Shown here in pieces: positions 31,483 through 38,668 of a stretch of DNA of 64,000 nucleotides (its first letter is position 1; each line of letters opens with the position of its first letter). The notes under the pieces are model-generated. The model did no database searches. It was not told the origin of the DNA and was given only the letters and a program-made list of their open reading frames with translations. The DNA is from a virus. Both the position numbers and the translations under genes were made by a program. The stretch spans positions 1-64,000 of the IMG/VR virus record IMGVR_UViG_3300030044_000014; one strand, 5' to 3'.

Positions 31483-31567
31483 TAATCGCAGAACGCGATA
31501 AATTTGATCTCAAATATGATGTATGAGCGAATGCTTTCATAAGGTCTAGCATACCACAAGATTTAGA

Positions 31568-31744
31568 TTAAGAAGTGAATTTATCAACAAATAATTTGTT
31601 TGCGCTTATTAGTGGATTTATATGGACGGTAATGTCGCAATAGGTCACAAAGTCATCCCAGGATATAACCTTGAGTTTGAACAGTGTGTACATGAGGGCT
31701 TTATAGGCAATAATTTTTTGAGAGTTAACTATTCCACCCCTCAT
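31568..31744 (-). CDS. small hypothetical protein (58 aa)
   Basis: Starts with ATGA overlapping the stop of 31741-32208. Protein-like sequence with MRGGIVNSQKIIAYKALMYT and a WDDFVTYCDITVHINPL segment. Translational coupling is the main support. Function unknown. Confidence 0.55.
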   Translation of the reverse strand: MRGGIVNSQKIIAYKALMYTLFKLKVISWDDFVTYCDITVHINPLISANKLFVDKFTS

Positions 31745-32208
31745 GCCCAGCTCGGTTTCTGCCGGTTAGTCCACTTGGGAGGACGCTTGTCGTGGTTCCA
31801 CTTGTCTCGAAGAGTTAGCTTATAAGCATCGAATATACCTGTGTTTTTGTAGGTACTGCAGTTTGCAAACGGGGTAATTTGACCTGGAGGCATGAGCTTT
31901 GTACCACCACAGAGAGTGTTGAAGATGTCGTATGATTTATGTCCTTTGCCAGTACGATTATGACGTTCCTCTACGAGATCAGACATGTAGAGAAGTGTCC
32001 ATCGATAATTCTCACTAGACTCGCGAACCCACACAGCGCAAGGATGATTTACATGCGTAGACTTATAGATATCATTTCCAGTGTATCCTTGAACACGCAT
32101 CGCTGTGCTAAGCAACTGTGCGGTCTCGATAATCATCTTGTTGAGACGTAGATCGTCAAGTGCTTTTGCACATTCCATTGTGTCTTCACTTACAACAAAG
32201 ATGTTCAT
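31741..32208 (-). CDS. Pyr_excise-like protein (pyrimidine dimer glycosylase family-like)
   Basis: 155 residues beginning MNIFVVSEDTMECAKALDDLRLNKMIIETAQLLSTAM, a form shared by phage proteins grouped with pyrimidine-dimer DNA glycosylase (T4 DenV-related Pyr_excise) families: conserved N-terminal DD-LRL-K helix, HPCAVWVR, and a YDIFNTL segment. T4 DenV uses its N-terminal amine; here the N-terminus is not Thr, so lyase chemistry is unproven. Likely DNA-repair or accessory role. Confidence 0.55.
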   Translation of the reverse strand: MNIFVVSEDTMECAKALDDLRLNKMIIETAQLLSTAMRVQGYTGNDIYKSTHVNHPCAVWVRESSENYRWTLLYMSDLVEERHNRTGKGHKSYDIFNTLCGGTKLMPPGQITPFANCSTYKNTGIFDAYKLTLRDKWNHDKRPPKWTNRQKPSWA

Positions 32209-32216
32209 AAAACTCC

Positions 32217-32384
32217 CTAGTATTTCTGTCTTGCTCTCAATTCAGGATTAGCGCGATTGATTGCTTTGAGTGTCCGCCAAGCAGTGTCACCCTTTAAGAA
32301 TCCAGACCGCATTAAGAAATGTAACAGTTGTTTCTTCATAAAGAAATCACGAAACGCGTCGTCATTACGAGGACCGAAGCTCAT
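32217..32384 (-). CDS. small hypothetical protein (55 aa)
   Basis: ATGA overlap with the stop of the peptidyl-tRNA hydrolase gene; MSFGPRNDDAFRDFFMKKQL and a basic C-terminal helix (RTLKAINRANPELRARQKY). Ends 8 bp before the next start. Function unknown. Confidence 0.6.
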   Translation of the reverse strand: MSFGPRNDDAFRDFFMKKQLLHFLMRSGFLKGDTAWRTLKAINRANPELRARQKY

Positions 32385-32812
32385 AACAACTTTAAGTGTT
32401 TTGTAAGAGGATCGATGACTTCGGGATAGTCAGGTCCAATAGCTACAGCAGTATATGTTGGAACACCATCGAACTCTGTAAGTCCTGCATCTTGAATTAG
32501 AGAGCAGAGAATCCCAGCAGCTTGCGCCTTATTAAAGATGTCGCGAAGCTCTTCTTCAGAATCTACTGATACGCAGATCTTTGTGAACTTGCCGTCAAGC
32601 CACTCTTGAATGCGCTTGAAACCAAGAGTATCTGCACTTAGGAATAAGCCACCCTCATCTGCGAAATCTGTATCTGGATCACTAGGAATAGAACGCGACT
32701 CCAAAAGATTAACAATAACTGCCATTGATGCATGAGCACCTTGAGCAACCATCTTGCCCTTGCGCATGTTTAGATCTTTACGTAAGATGATGACCTGCTT
32801 TGGTGCCGACAT
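32381..32812 (-). CDS. peptidyl-tRNA hydrolase, PTH2 type
   Basis: 143 residues from the ATG at 32812 (AAGGAA upstream; the longer reading overlaps the NifU-like gene). QVIILRKDLNMRKGKMVAQGAHASM matches the PTH2 signature (K-x-D-L-x-M--GK--AQ--HA), and the C-terminal GVPTYTAVAIGP matches its last strand. PTH2 enzymes release stalled peptidyl-tRNA and are typical of archaea/eukaryotes, with bacterial and phage examples. Supports a translation-maintenance set with deformylase and tRNAs. Confidence 0.85.
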   Translation of the reverse strand: MSAPKQVIILRKDLNMRKGKMVAQGAHASMAVIVNLLESRSIPSDPDTDFADEGGLFLSADTLGFKRIQEWLDGKFTKICVSVDSEEELRDIFNKAQAAGILCSLIQDAGLTEFDGVPTYTAVAIGPDYPEVIDPLTKHLKLL

Positions 32813-32813
32813 A

Positions 32814-33104
32814 TTATTCCTTATAGTAAGCGTTCGTCTTATCTGTGTGATCCGTGATATCAACCACATGATTGATAGATGGATCAAAGTTCATGATGTG
32901 GTTCTTCACCAGCATGTTGAGCGTGTACTTAGCGCCAGCACAACCTCGACATCCGCCGATCATCTTTACATAAGCGATAACGAAGTAATGTTCAGCATTG
33001 TCGCCACGATTTATCTCTGTGATCTCAACACGACCACGATGTTGACCAAGTAGAGTATTTACACTCTCGTCAAGCATCGCTTGTACTTCTTGAACTGTTT
33101 TCAT
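32814..33104 (-). CDS. NifU C-terminal-domain-like Fe-S scaffold protein (96 aa)
   Basis: VQAMLDESVNTLLGQHRGRVEITEI... and IGGCRGCAGAKYTLNMLV with the CxxC (Cys52, Cys55) of NifU/NfuA C-terminal domains, which bind a labile Fe-S cluster for delivery to client enzymes. Here the domain stands alone. A client within the phage (for example RNR maturation or repair enzymes) is speculation. Confidence 0.75.
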   Translation of the reverse strand: MKTVQEVQAMLDESVNTLLGQHRGRVEITEINRGDNAEHYFVIAYVKMIGGCRGCAGAKYTLNMLVKNHIMNFDPSINHVVDITDHTDKTNAYYKE

Positions 33105-33311
33105 TTAATCCTTCTTACTTACAGAACCAGTGCCCCTAAATGCAGAAGCTAACAATGCAAACCCAAATGCTTCCAACCAGCTAAGGTCTGCAAGGTGAAA
33201 CACTGGAACCATAAATAGTGCCCAGCCAATCTTAATCATGATGAGGCTGATAAGGGTGAATACCACCATGATACCAAGAATCGCGAACATTGCAGCTATT
33301 AACTTATCCAT
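33105..33311 (-). CDS. small membrane protein (68 aa)
   Basis: Two hydrophobic stretches: AAMFAILGIMVVFTLISLIMIKIG and WALFMVPVFH...LEAFGFALLASAF, with a short charged tail. Adjacent genes overlap or abut. Inner-membrane protein of unknown function. Confidence 0.6.
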   Translation of the reverse strand: MDKLIAAMFAILGIMVVFTLISLIMIKIGWALFMVPVFHLADLSWLEAFGFALLASAFRGTGSVSKKD

Positions 33312-33507
33312 TGTTATCTCCTTTTAATACGGTTTCTTCAAACACGTCGTTTACTGTCATCTTCGTAATGTTTATATCAACACCAGAAGTAATCATGATC
33401 TCGACATTTTGTAAACCCTTAGTCTTAAGCCATATTTCTAATTTACGGCGCATGTTCTCTATATAGCTTTGACTTACTGCTCCGCCTTCTGGTGCAGTAA
33501 GCGTCAT
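33304..33507 (-). CDS. hypothetical protein with FEETVLK tail (~67 aa)
   Basis: The ATG at 33507 (or GTG at 33510, GGAG about 8 nt upstream) avoids a 60-bp overlap with the HAD gene; a start at 33585 is also open. A beta/helix protein (MTLTAPEGGAVSQSYIENMR) with a VEIMITSGVDINITKM strand and the C-terminal motif NDVFEETVLKGDNNG shared with 20976, 22805 and 46971. Confidence 0.5.
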   Translation of the reverse strand: MTLTAPEGGAVSQSYIENMRRKLEIWLKTKGLQNVEIMITSGVDINITKMTVNDVFEETVLKGDNNG

Positions 33508-33523
33508 CACTAAGAAATCTCCG

Positions 33524-33943
33524 TCACTTACCTTCAGGTTTGATATCACTTGGAATACCCCATCTGCTATCTTTAGCAGGATCATTGATGTCTAGAAAGA
33601 TAGGAGCTTTCATCCAGGCCGTTGCATGTAAGTCGTCAACATACCAATTAGGCTTATCCATAACTAGATCAACCAGATTCTCAATGCCGAGCGTCTTAAC
33701 TACAGACTCAGCCCACTCGTGTCCACCCTGACTCCAGACTACAACCGTATGTCCGCGGGCTTTAAACCGTCTCATCAACTCTATGTGTCTAAGGTGAGGA
33801 AGAACGAGCTCAGAGCAGGCGCCATCAGGGTTGACTATTGATATAAGACCGACACCGCTTGGGTTTACTGCTTTCCAGTCCCAGATCACTAGTGTGTCGT
33901 CAACGTCAAAGAATACTGATCGTGTAGCTCTGATTACTTTCAT
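33524..33943 (-). CDS. HAD-superfamily phosphatase-like protein (139 aa)
   Basis: DVDDT (Asp13-Thr17) is HAD motif I; HTVVVWSQGG provides motif II (Ser); APIFLDIND is a late acidic motif. Such small HAD proteins in phages act as nucleotidases, polynucleotide phosphatases or sugar-phosphate phosphatases. Substrate cannot be told. The motif II layout resembles phage 'hydrolase of the HAD family' proteins. Confidence 0.75.
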   Translation of the reverse strand: MKVIRATRSVFFDVDDTLVIWDWKAVNPSGVGLISIVNPDGACSELVLPHLRHIELMRRFKARGHTVVVWSQGGHEWAESVVKTLGIENLVDLVMDKPNWYVDDLHATAWMKAPIFLDINDPAKDSRWGIPSDIKPEGK

Positions 33944-34278
33944 CTGTTCTTCTTCATACTCTCGACCTGCTTGATCAGATCTTCAAGGGACATATCGACT
34001 GCATCATTAGCGTCGATTTTAAAGGTTGCTTTTGAATTAGCTTTCTTTGTTGTAGTTTTAGTGGTCGTTTTCGACTGTTCGAATAACTCAGCAAGAGACT
34101 GAGCCTTCTGACGAGCCGTTTGCGGAGGAGCTGGTACAGACTTAGGCGGACGTGAGTTTCTCAATGCCGCACGCTGATCAGCCTGTTTCTGTTTTGCTAC
34201 CTTCAAGGCGTCGTGAAACATCGTTACTGCGACACCTACGATAAACAGTACGAATCCGAGGATGATTAGGGTTAACAT
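33940..34278 (-). CDS. N-terminal TM protein with basic linker (112 aa)
   Basis: TM helix at residues 2-22 (LTLIILGFVLFIVGVAVTMF), then Lys/Gln/Arg-rich helix, Pro-rich and Thr/Lys-rich linker (KTTTKTTTKKANSK) and an acidic helix. Membrane-tethered adaptor of unknown function; overlaps both neighbours by 1-4 bp. Confidence 0.6.
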   Translation of the reverse strand: MLTLIILGFVLFIVGVAVTMFHDALKVAKQKQADQRAALRNSRPPKSVPAPPQTARQKAQSLAELFEQSKTTTKTTTKKANSKATFKIDANDAVDMSLEDLIKQVESMKKNR

Positions 34279-34820
34279 TACCAGTCACTCCCACCAGAAG
34301 AGTCAGACGATCCACTGTCATAGCTCGAACTATCGTCTGATGAAGATGAATCATCGCTAGAAGAGCTGTCGTCAGAGCTATCATCCGATGAATCGTCGCT
34401 GTCGTTTGAATCAGTTGTATCTGGAGTAGGGTCGATGTTGTGTTCTGTGTGGCTTGACTCAGCAAGCTCAGAACCTACAAGAGCGCCTAAAAAGTCTCCA
34501 CCGATAAGTCCGCCTGCTACAGGAGAACCGGTAAGAGCACCGATAACAGCTGATGTAGCGAAGCTTCCACCACTATCGTGGTCGTGAAGTTCTTGTTGGT
34601 TGTTTGCGTTATTGACTGATGCGTCTTTACGGATCTGATATACGTCTGCGCCGACTGGAAGTACAGGAGTCGTTAAAGGCTGCTGAGCTTGCTGCTGAGC
34701 TTGCTGCTGAGCTTGAAATTCTGCTTCGCGAGCATTCTGAATCTTAACTGCACGTTCTTTGAAGTAAGCGACGATCGAAATAAAGCCGAATGCACCGGCC
34801 AAAATAAGTACTAATTCCAT
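34278..34820 (-). CDS. membrane protein with Ser/Asp-repeat tail (180 aa)
   Basis: N-terminal TM helix (ELVLILAGAFGFISIVAYF), Gln/Ala repeats (QQQAQQQAQQ), a glycine-rich hydrophobic segment (VIGALTGSPVAGGLIGGDFLGAL) and ~60 residues of Asp/Ser (DDSSDDSSSSDDSS). Low-complexity tails of this kind are flexible and negatively charged. Its ribosome binding site lies inside a hairpin (34822-34845). Function unknown. Confidence 0.6.
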   Translation of the reverse strand: MELVLILAGAFGFISIVAYFKERAVKIQNAREAEFQAQQQAQQQAQQPLTTPVLPVGADVYQIRKDASVNNANNQQELHDHDSGGSFATSAVIGALTGSPVAGGLIGGDFLGALVGSELAESSHTEHNIDPTPDTTDSNDSDDSSDDSSDDSSSSDDSSSSDDSSSYDSGSSDSSGGSDW

Positions 34821-34821
34821 T

Positions 34822-34845
34822 GAATGCCTCCTGTTGAAGGCATTC
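34822..34845 (-). promoter_or_regulatory. hairpin covering the ribosome binding site of 34278
   Basis: Minus-strand 8-bp stem GAATGCCT/AGGCATTC with loop TCAACAGG; AGGAGG spans loop and 3' arm, and the ATG begins 2 nt after the stem. Folding would hide the ribosome binding site, so translation may be thermally or otherwise controlled. A minus-strand AATAAT lies just upstream. Confidence 0.55.
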
Positions 34846-34860
34846 TACAATCAGATTATT

Positions 34861-36051
34861 CTATGTCTCTTCTGGTTCTATTTTAGGTGCTTCTTGAGGC
34901 TTAACTGGGTTTGCGTAATCATACATTCCAGGCTTAACAGTAAAATGCATGTGATCAGGTGCTGCGTGGTGCGAAGCCAGTTCGCGCATTTGTTTATTTG
35001 AGCCTGAATTATTACTCTGACCTGGGAGTCTAGATCCTATAGTCTGAATGTGAGATACTGGAACCCATGCAGAGTGAAGATCGCCGTACGTCTTAGCTGC
35101 ATCCTCGTTAGTCCACCAGCCTTCGCCTTTGTGACCTACTTTTCCATCTTTAACTTCAAAGAGAGAATCTTTCCAGTCAGGACCGTAGTTTTCTTCAGAG
35201 GCCGCTTCATCATAGTTCATGCCGCGATGAAGCTTCAAATGAAGCTCTGGCTTACCAGTAGCAGAGTTGGTGCGTGTCTGAAAATGGCTCTTAGCGTCTG
35301 GTTGGCCATTAAAATATTTAACTGCCGCTAACTGTGTTCGCTTTTCCTCTGATGGATCATTAGTACGAGGATTATGCTCTAATGTACTAGCACTTCTAGG
35401 AAAAAAGTCATCTTCATTCTTGATTGGGTTTACAGGCTTGGGGGCAAGGCGACGCATAGCACCTTTTTCCAAGCCATCAGACTTTGGGTCTTCACTCTCC
35501 TGGTCGCGATCAAACAGCTCAATAAAGTCAGAGAGACCTTGAGGAGATAGGGACTTGATGAGGTCAGAGAGCTGAGCGTCATCTTGGAACTTCGCCTTCA
35601 TCAGAGTGTAGAGTTCATCTACAGTGATGTCGTTCTTCTTGAGGCGTTTCTTCCAGGCGCGAAGCTTCTTAGGGTCAACATGATGACGACCACGGTTAAG
35701 CTTCTCAGGGACTGCACGGGTGTTAGATGCTGCGTAGCCCTTGCTGTTATCTTTACGATCTGGAGAGAGTTTCTCGCCGGTCTTCTTCTCAGCAGTTTGA
35801 ATCTGCTTCACGATGCTCTTACGTGAACCAAGTCCTGATGACTTCTTAGAAGCCGTACCGTTCTTGCCCTTTTGGCGGCGAAGAGCGTCATCAGCTTTAG
35901 TCTGAGCACGTTGTGAAGAACCTGGCTTCTTCTTAGCAGCGGCAAGTTTCTTTAAGCAAGCTGAGCAGCGGCCACTAGGGTTTCCCTTAGAGGCAGAGGC
36001 GCCACCACAGCGAGGACATTTCTTTTCGAGAACTTCAGTGAATTCACTCAT
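34861..36051 (-). CDS. zinc-ribbon protein with possible ADP-ribosyltransferase-like C-terminus (396 aa)
   Basis: N-terminal zinc ribbon CPRCGGASASKGNPSGRCSAC, a Lys/Gln/Ser-rich disordered segment, a helical middle (HHVDPKKLRAWKKRLKKN, TVDELYTLMKAKFQDD) and a C-terminal domain with LHRGMNYDE...GEGWWTNEDAAKTYGD...WVPVSHI. The Arg, then W(T)..AAKTYG, then beta-strand spacing recalls R-S-E ADP-ribosyltransferases in phage head-associated proteins, but the final E-x-E is not found. It may be a virion-injected protein. Function uncertain. Confidence 0.45.
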   Translation of the reverse strand: MSEFTEVLEKKCPRCGGASASKGNPSGRCSACLKKLAAAKKKPGSSQRAQTKADDALRRQKGKNGTASKKSSGLGSRKSIVKQIQTAEKKTGEKLSPDRKDNSKGYAASNTRAVPEKLNRGRHHVDPKKLRAWKKRLKKNDITVDELYTLMKAKFQDDAQLSDLIKSLSPQGLSDFIELFDRDQESEDPKSDGLEKGAMRRLAPKPVNPIKNEDDFFPRSASTLEHNPRTNDPSEEKRTQLAAVKYFNGQPDAKSHFQTRTNSATGKPELHLKLHRGMNYDEAASEENYGPDWKDSLFEVKDGKVGHKGEGWWTNEDAAKTYGDLHSAWVPVSHIQTIGSRLPGQSNNSGSNKQMRELASHHAAPDHMHFTVKPGMYDYANPVKPQEAPKIEPEET

Positions 36052-36055
36052 GATA

Positions 36056-36529
36056 CTATTCTACCGCACTATGCTTCTCAACATATTCGGCTAGGCGTCT
36101 AATAACTTCAGGATCACTTCTAAGATAACCTTCTGCCCTATTACACGCATCACACAGTAAGCCTCTAATTTTATTAGTCTTATGGCAATGGTCAACGGCT
36201 AATTGTTTAACGGTTCCATTTTTATGAGTAGAAGTCTCTGGTCTTAAACACACAGCGCATACATAATTTTGCTTTATTAGCATTTCATTATATTGAGATA
36301 AAGAGATCCCATACAATCTCTTGAATCGAGCGTTATCTCCTTTTCTCGGATTCTGCTTATATAACTCTTTTGCTCTTACAGAATAATAGTCTTTATAGTT
36401 TTTTCTCACTCTAGCTGCAACACAGATTTTACATGAAGATTGCAGCAAATTTGAATTCTTACCTCTTTTAGAGAATTCGTTGTTTGGTTTGCTTAACTTG
36501 CATTTATTACAAATTTTATGGCCAAGCAT
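36056..36529 (-). CDS. HNH homing endonuclease (157 aa)
   Basis: N-terminal CNKCKLSKPNNEFSKRG...CKIC zinc motif, helical linker, YGISLSQYNEMLIKQNYVCAVC and the HNH core LAVDHCHKTNKIRGLLCDACN. Same family as 51865, 56702 and the broken copy at 17825. Its start overlaps the end of the phosphatase gene, suggesting insertion at that gene's 3' end without disrupting it. Confidence 0.9.
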   Translation of the reverse strand: MLGHKICNKCKLSKPNNEFSKRGKNSNLLQSSCKICVAARVRKNYKDYYSVRAKELYKQNPRKGDNARFKRLYGISLSQYNEMLIKQNYVCAVCLRPETSTHKNGTVKQLAVDHCHKTNKIRGLLCDACNRAEGYLRSDPEVIRRLAEYVEKHSAVE

Positions 36530-37223
36530 AAATAACTTCTTTTGTATCTAAATTGACAGCACAAAGTGGCGCCTTAGGTGAGCATCCGCATCCTGAGTCC
36601 AAATAGTAATGATGATCGTAGAATCTAGGTGCCATAATGCCTTTACGTAGTTGGTGTATGTGTCCTGATACACCTATGATTCCGTTGCCATGGTTGCGTG
36701 CAACACCTTTTTCATCTGAGTGATAGGTCCACATAAGTTCATCTGGGCTAAATTCTGGCTGACCTCTATCTAAGATGTTGCGAGCCCACTCAGCTGGTGC
36801 TGGTGCATGACTTATAAAGTAGTTTCGCTCTTCATGTTTTAGTGGGAGCTTAGAGAGCCACACTACATGGTCGTTGATCATGTCGCTGTAGCCCATGTAC
36901 TGATAAGACTCGATAGTCTGAATCCCACCATTCCTAAACCACAGGTCAGTATCGCTAGCATTCTTACCTCTAGCATAGTACATGATGGCGATCCACTCGT
37001 GGTTGCCCGCCAAGCAGATAACGTTGTTTGGATGTGTCTCTTGTAAGTCTTTAAGGAAAGCTACAACTCCATAAGACTCAGGTCCTCGGTCAACATAGTC
37101 ACCAGTGAAGATGACCTTATCCGATGTGAGGTCTAATGCGTGGTTAGTAAGAAGATCGTTCCAGAGTTTCTTCAGGAGATCTAGGCGTCCATGGATGTCT
37201 GCAATAGCGAATAGTCTATTCAT
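36516..37223 (-). CDS. PPP-family metallophosphoesterase (Ser/Thr phosphatase / Ap4A hydrolase-like)
   Basis: 235 residues with ADIHGRLD (Asp9, His11), GDYVDRGPES, LAGNHEW and a late VSGHIH, all metal ligands of the PPP fold, as in lambda NinI phosphatase and ApaH. It could dephosphorylate host proteins or cleave dinucleoside polyphosphates. The C-terminus (YYLDSGCGCSPKAPLCAVNL) is typical of lambda-type phosphatases. Confidence 0.9.
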   Translation of the reverse strand: MNRLFAIADIHGRLDLLKKLWNDLLTNHALDLTSDKVIFTGDYVDRGPESYGVVAFLKDLQETHPNNVICLAGNHEWIAIMYYARGKNASDTDLWFRNGGIQTIESYQYMGYSDMINDHVVWLSKLPLKHEERNYFISHAPAPAEWARNILDRGQPEFSPDELMWTYHSDEKGVARNHGNGIIGVSGHIHQLRKGIMAPRFYDHHYYLDSGCGCSPKAPLCAVNLDTKEVIYAWP

Positions 37224-37698
37224 CTTTCTTTGGACCTTTCAAAACTTGTTTGATGAGGTCTTTATACATCTTAGGTGTGCGAGTTGGTGGAGCTTCAAAG
37301 TCAGGCAAAGTGGATCCACCGAGAAGCTGCTTCTCAACGATCATCTCTACGATCTTGTCTGTGTCCATGAACGAGGAGTTCTCAGGGAATGTGGCTTCAG
37401 CGATACCTGAGATAGAGGGCGCAGTAACATACTGACGTGTCTGTGGATTCCAGGTGTGCTGAGTCTTCTGACCCTTCACTAGGATCTTAACGGGAATAGC
37501 TGTACCTGGGTAAAGAAACTTAATCTCTTTCCGCATGCTCTGCCCAATCATATTCTTAGCACCAACTAAGAATACTTCCTTACAGAAGTCATAGAAGAAA
37601 CCGATGATCTCGTCAGTCGGCTGCTTTGTTACCTGTTGTATCAAGTACATCAGGCCGGTGTCCGGTCGGAATGACAGTTGTTTCTCGTTGAAATTCAT
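37216..37698 (-). CDS. hypothetical protein, paralogue of 38188 (160 aa)
   Basis: LMYLIQQVTKQPTDEIIGFFYDFCKE near the N-terminus matches LAYLIQQVTKDSTQEILGYFYGISS of 38188-38646, and the rest aligns in outline (FYKDTAI/LYPGTAI, FP-E-N--). The start at 37698 is kept because the homologous N-terminus needs it, although it overlaps 37613 by 86 bp. Function unknown. Confidence 0.6.
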   Translation of the reverse strand: MNFNEKQLSFRPDTGLMYLIQQVTKQPTDEIIGFFYDFCKEVFLVGAKNMIGQSMRKEIKFLYPGTAIPVKILVKGQKTQHTWNPQTRQYVTAPSISGIAEATFPENSSFMDTDKIVEMIVEKQLLGGSTLPDFEAPPTRTPKMYKDLIKQVLKGPKKDE

Positions 37699-37933
37699 CT
37701 ACGCGCTCGCTTGTCAAATAGGCTTCGGCTAAAGCTTCTTCTAGTTCTTTAATGCGATCTTCATAGACCTTAACTTGGTCAATGAGTCCATCGCATTCGT
37801 CAGTAAGCTCTTTGTTTTCAGCTTCAAGCTTAGTGACTTGGTCTTCTAGATTTTCTATCTCTGAGGTAAACTCATCGGCAGCATCTCTAAGACCTTCTAC
37901 AAGTTTGCGTAAATCTCGGTCACCGATAGCCAT
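37613..37933 (-). CDS. coiled-coil protein (106 aa)
   Basis: Long Glu/Leu/Asp heptad helix from residue ~8 to 75 (EIENLEDQVTKLEAENKELT), with a polar tail. The last 86 bp overlap the next gene in another frame. Likely a dimeric scaffold or adaptor; no family recognised. Confidence 0.6.
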   Translation of the reverse strand: MAIGDRDLRKLVEGLRDAADEFTSEIENLEDQVTKLEAENKELTDECDGLIDQVKVYEDRIKELEEALAEAYLTSERVDEFQRETTVIPTGHRPDVLDTTGNKAAD

Positions 37934-37934
37934 C

Positions 37935-38219
37935 TTAGTTCTCTTTTGTACCAGTTAGAGCTAGTTCAGCGACCTTCTCTTGAATCAGTGTATCATGAGC
38001 TTTCAGTGCAGCGATCAGGACATCTTGCATCTCAACGATGCGGGCGAATATAGTACTCATCTCTCCAGTAGGCTTGTATGGAGACATAGTAGAGCTACGA
38101 GCATAGTGATCTTCTTTAGGCTTCTGCATATAGACATGCATCAGCGCGTGCATGCGCTCCAGCTCGTTGTCAAGGATTCCATATAGATTAAGTGCTGGAC
38201 TTTTTGTCTCGCTGCTCAT
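37935..38219 (-). CDS. small hypothetical protein (94 aa)
   Basis: Helical with LDNELERMHALMHVYMQKPKE and IFARIVEMQDVLIAALKAHD; similar short helical proteins with 'arm' helices are common in phage early regions. Overlaps 38188 by 32 bp. Function unknown. Confidence 0.55.
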   Translation of the reverse strand: MSSETKSPALNLYGILDNELERMHALMHVYMQKPKEDHYARSSTMSPYKPTGEMSTIFARIVEMQDVLIAALKAHDTLIQEKVAELALTGTKEN

Positions 38220-38646
38220 TTTGTGCGATCCTTATCTTACGTAAACATGCCGGGGTTTTTAATTCTGGTTTTTGAAAGAGAGGCATTTCTTCTTCAATTA
38301 ACCCAAGACCACTCTCTACTACCTTAGTCATAAGGTCTGTGATGTTTTGGTTCTCTTCAGAGTTAGGGAAGCTAACAGCTATTGTCTGCCGCTTTCTCTC
38401 GTGTGAGGCACCAGCCGGAATACCACCACAGTAGATTCTCAACCTAAATGAGATTGCAGTATCTTTATAGAACAGAACTATATCTTTGTTGACGTAGTTA
38501 GCTTTAGATTTCTTGTAGACATCATCGATAACAAAAGATGATATGCCGTAGAAGTACCCAAGAATCTCTTGAGTTGAATCTTTTGTAACCTGTTGAATAA
38601 GATATGCTAGACTCTTATTAACTTTGAATTCCTGTATTTTCAGCAT
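38188..38646 (-). CDS. hypothetical protein, paralogue of 37216 (152 aa)
   Basis: Start at 38646 (MLKIQEFKVNKS) with GGGAG 5 nt upstream. Shares LxYLIQQVTKxxTxEIxGxFY and later FPNSEENQN/FPENSSFMD with 37216. Two-gene separation suggests duplication followed by insertion of the coiled-coil and small helical genes. Function unknown. Confidence 0.6.
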   Translation of the reverse strand: MLKIQEFKVNKSLAYLIQQVTKDSTQEILGYFYGISSFVIDDVYKKSKANYVNKDIVLFYKDTAISFRLRIYCGGIPAGASHERKRQTIAVSFPNSEENQNITDLMTKVVESGLGLIEEEMPLFQKPELKTPACLRKIRIAQNEQRDKKSST

Positions 38647-38668
38647 ATTCACTCCCAAGATTAGAAAA

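Noticed and set aside
31622-31825. Plus-strand ORF of 67 codons
   Set aside because: Overlaps two leftward genes (31568-31744 coupled by ATGA and 31741-32208) whose reading is better supported.
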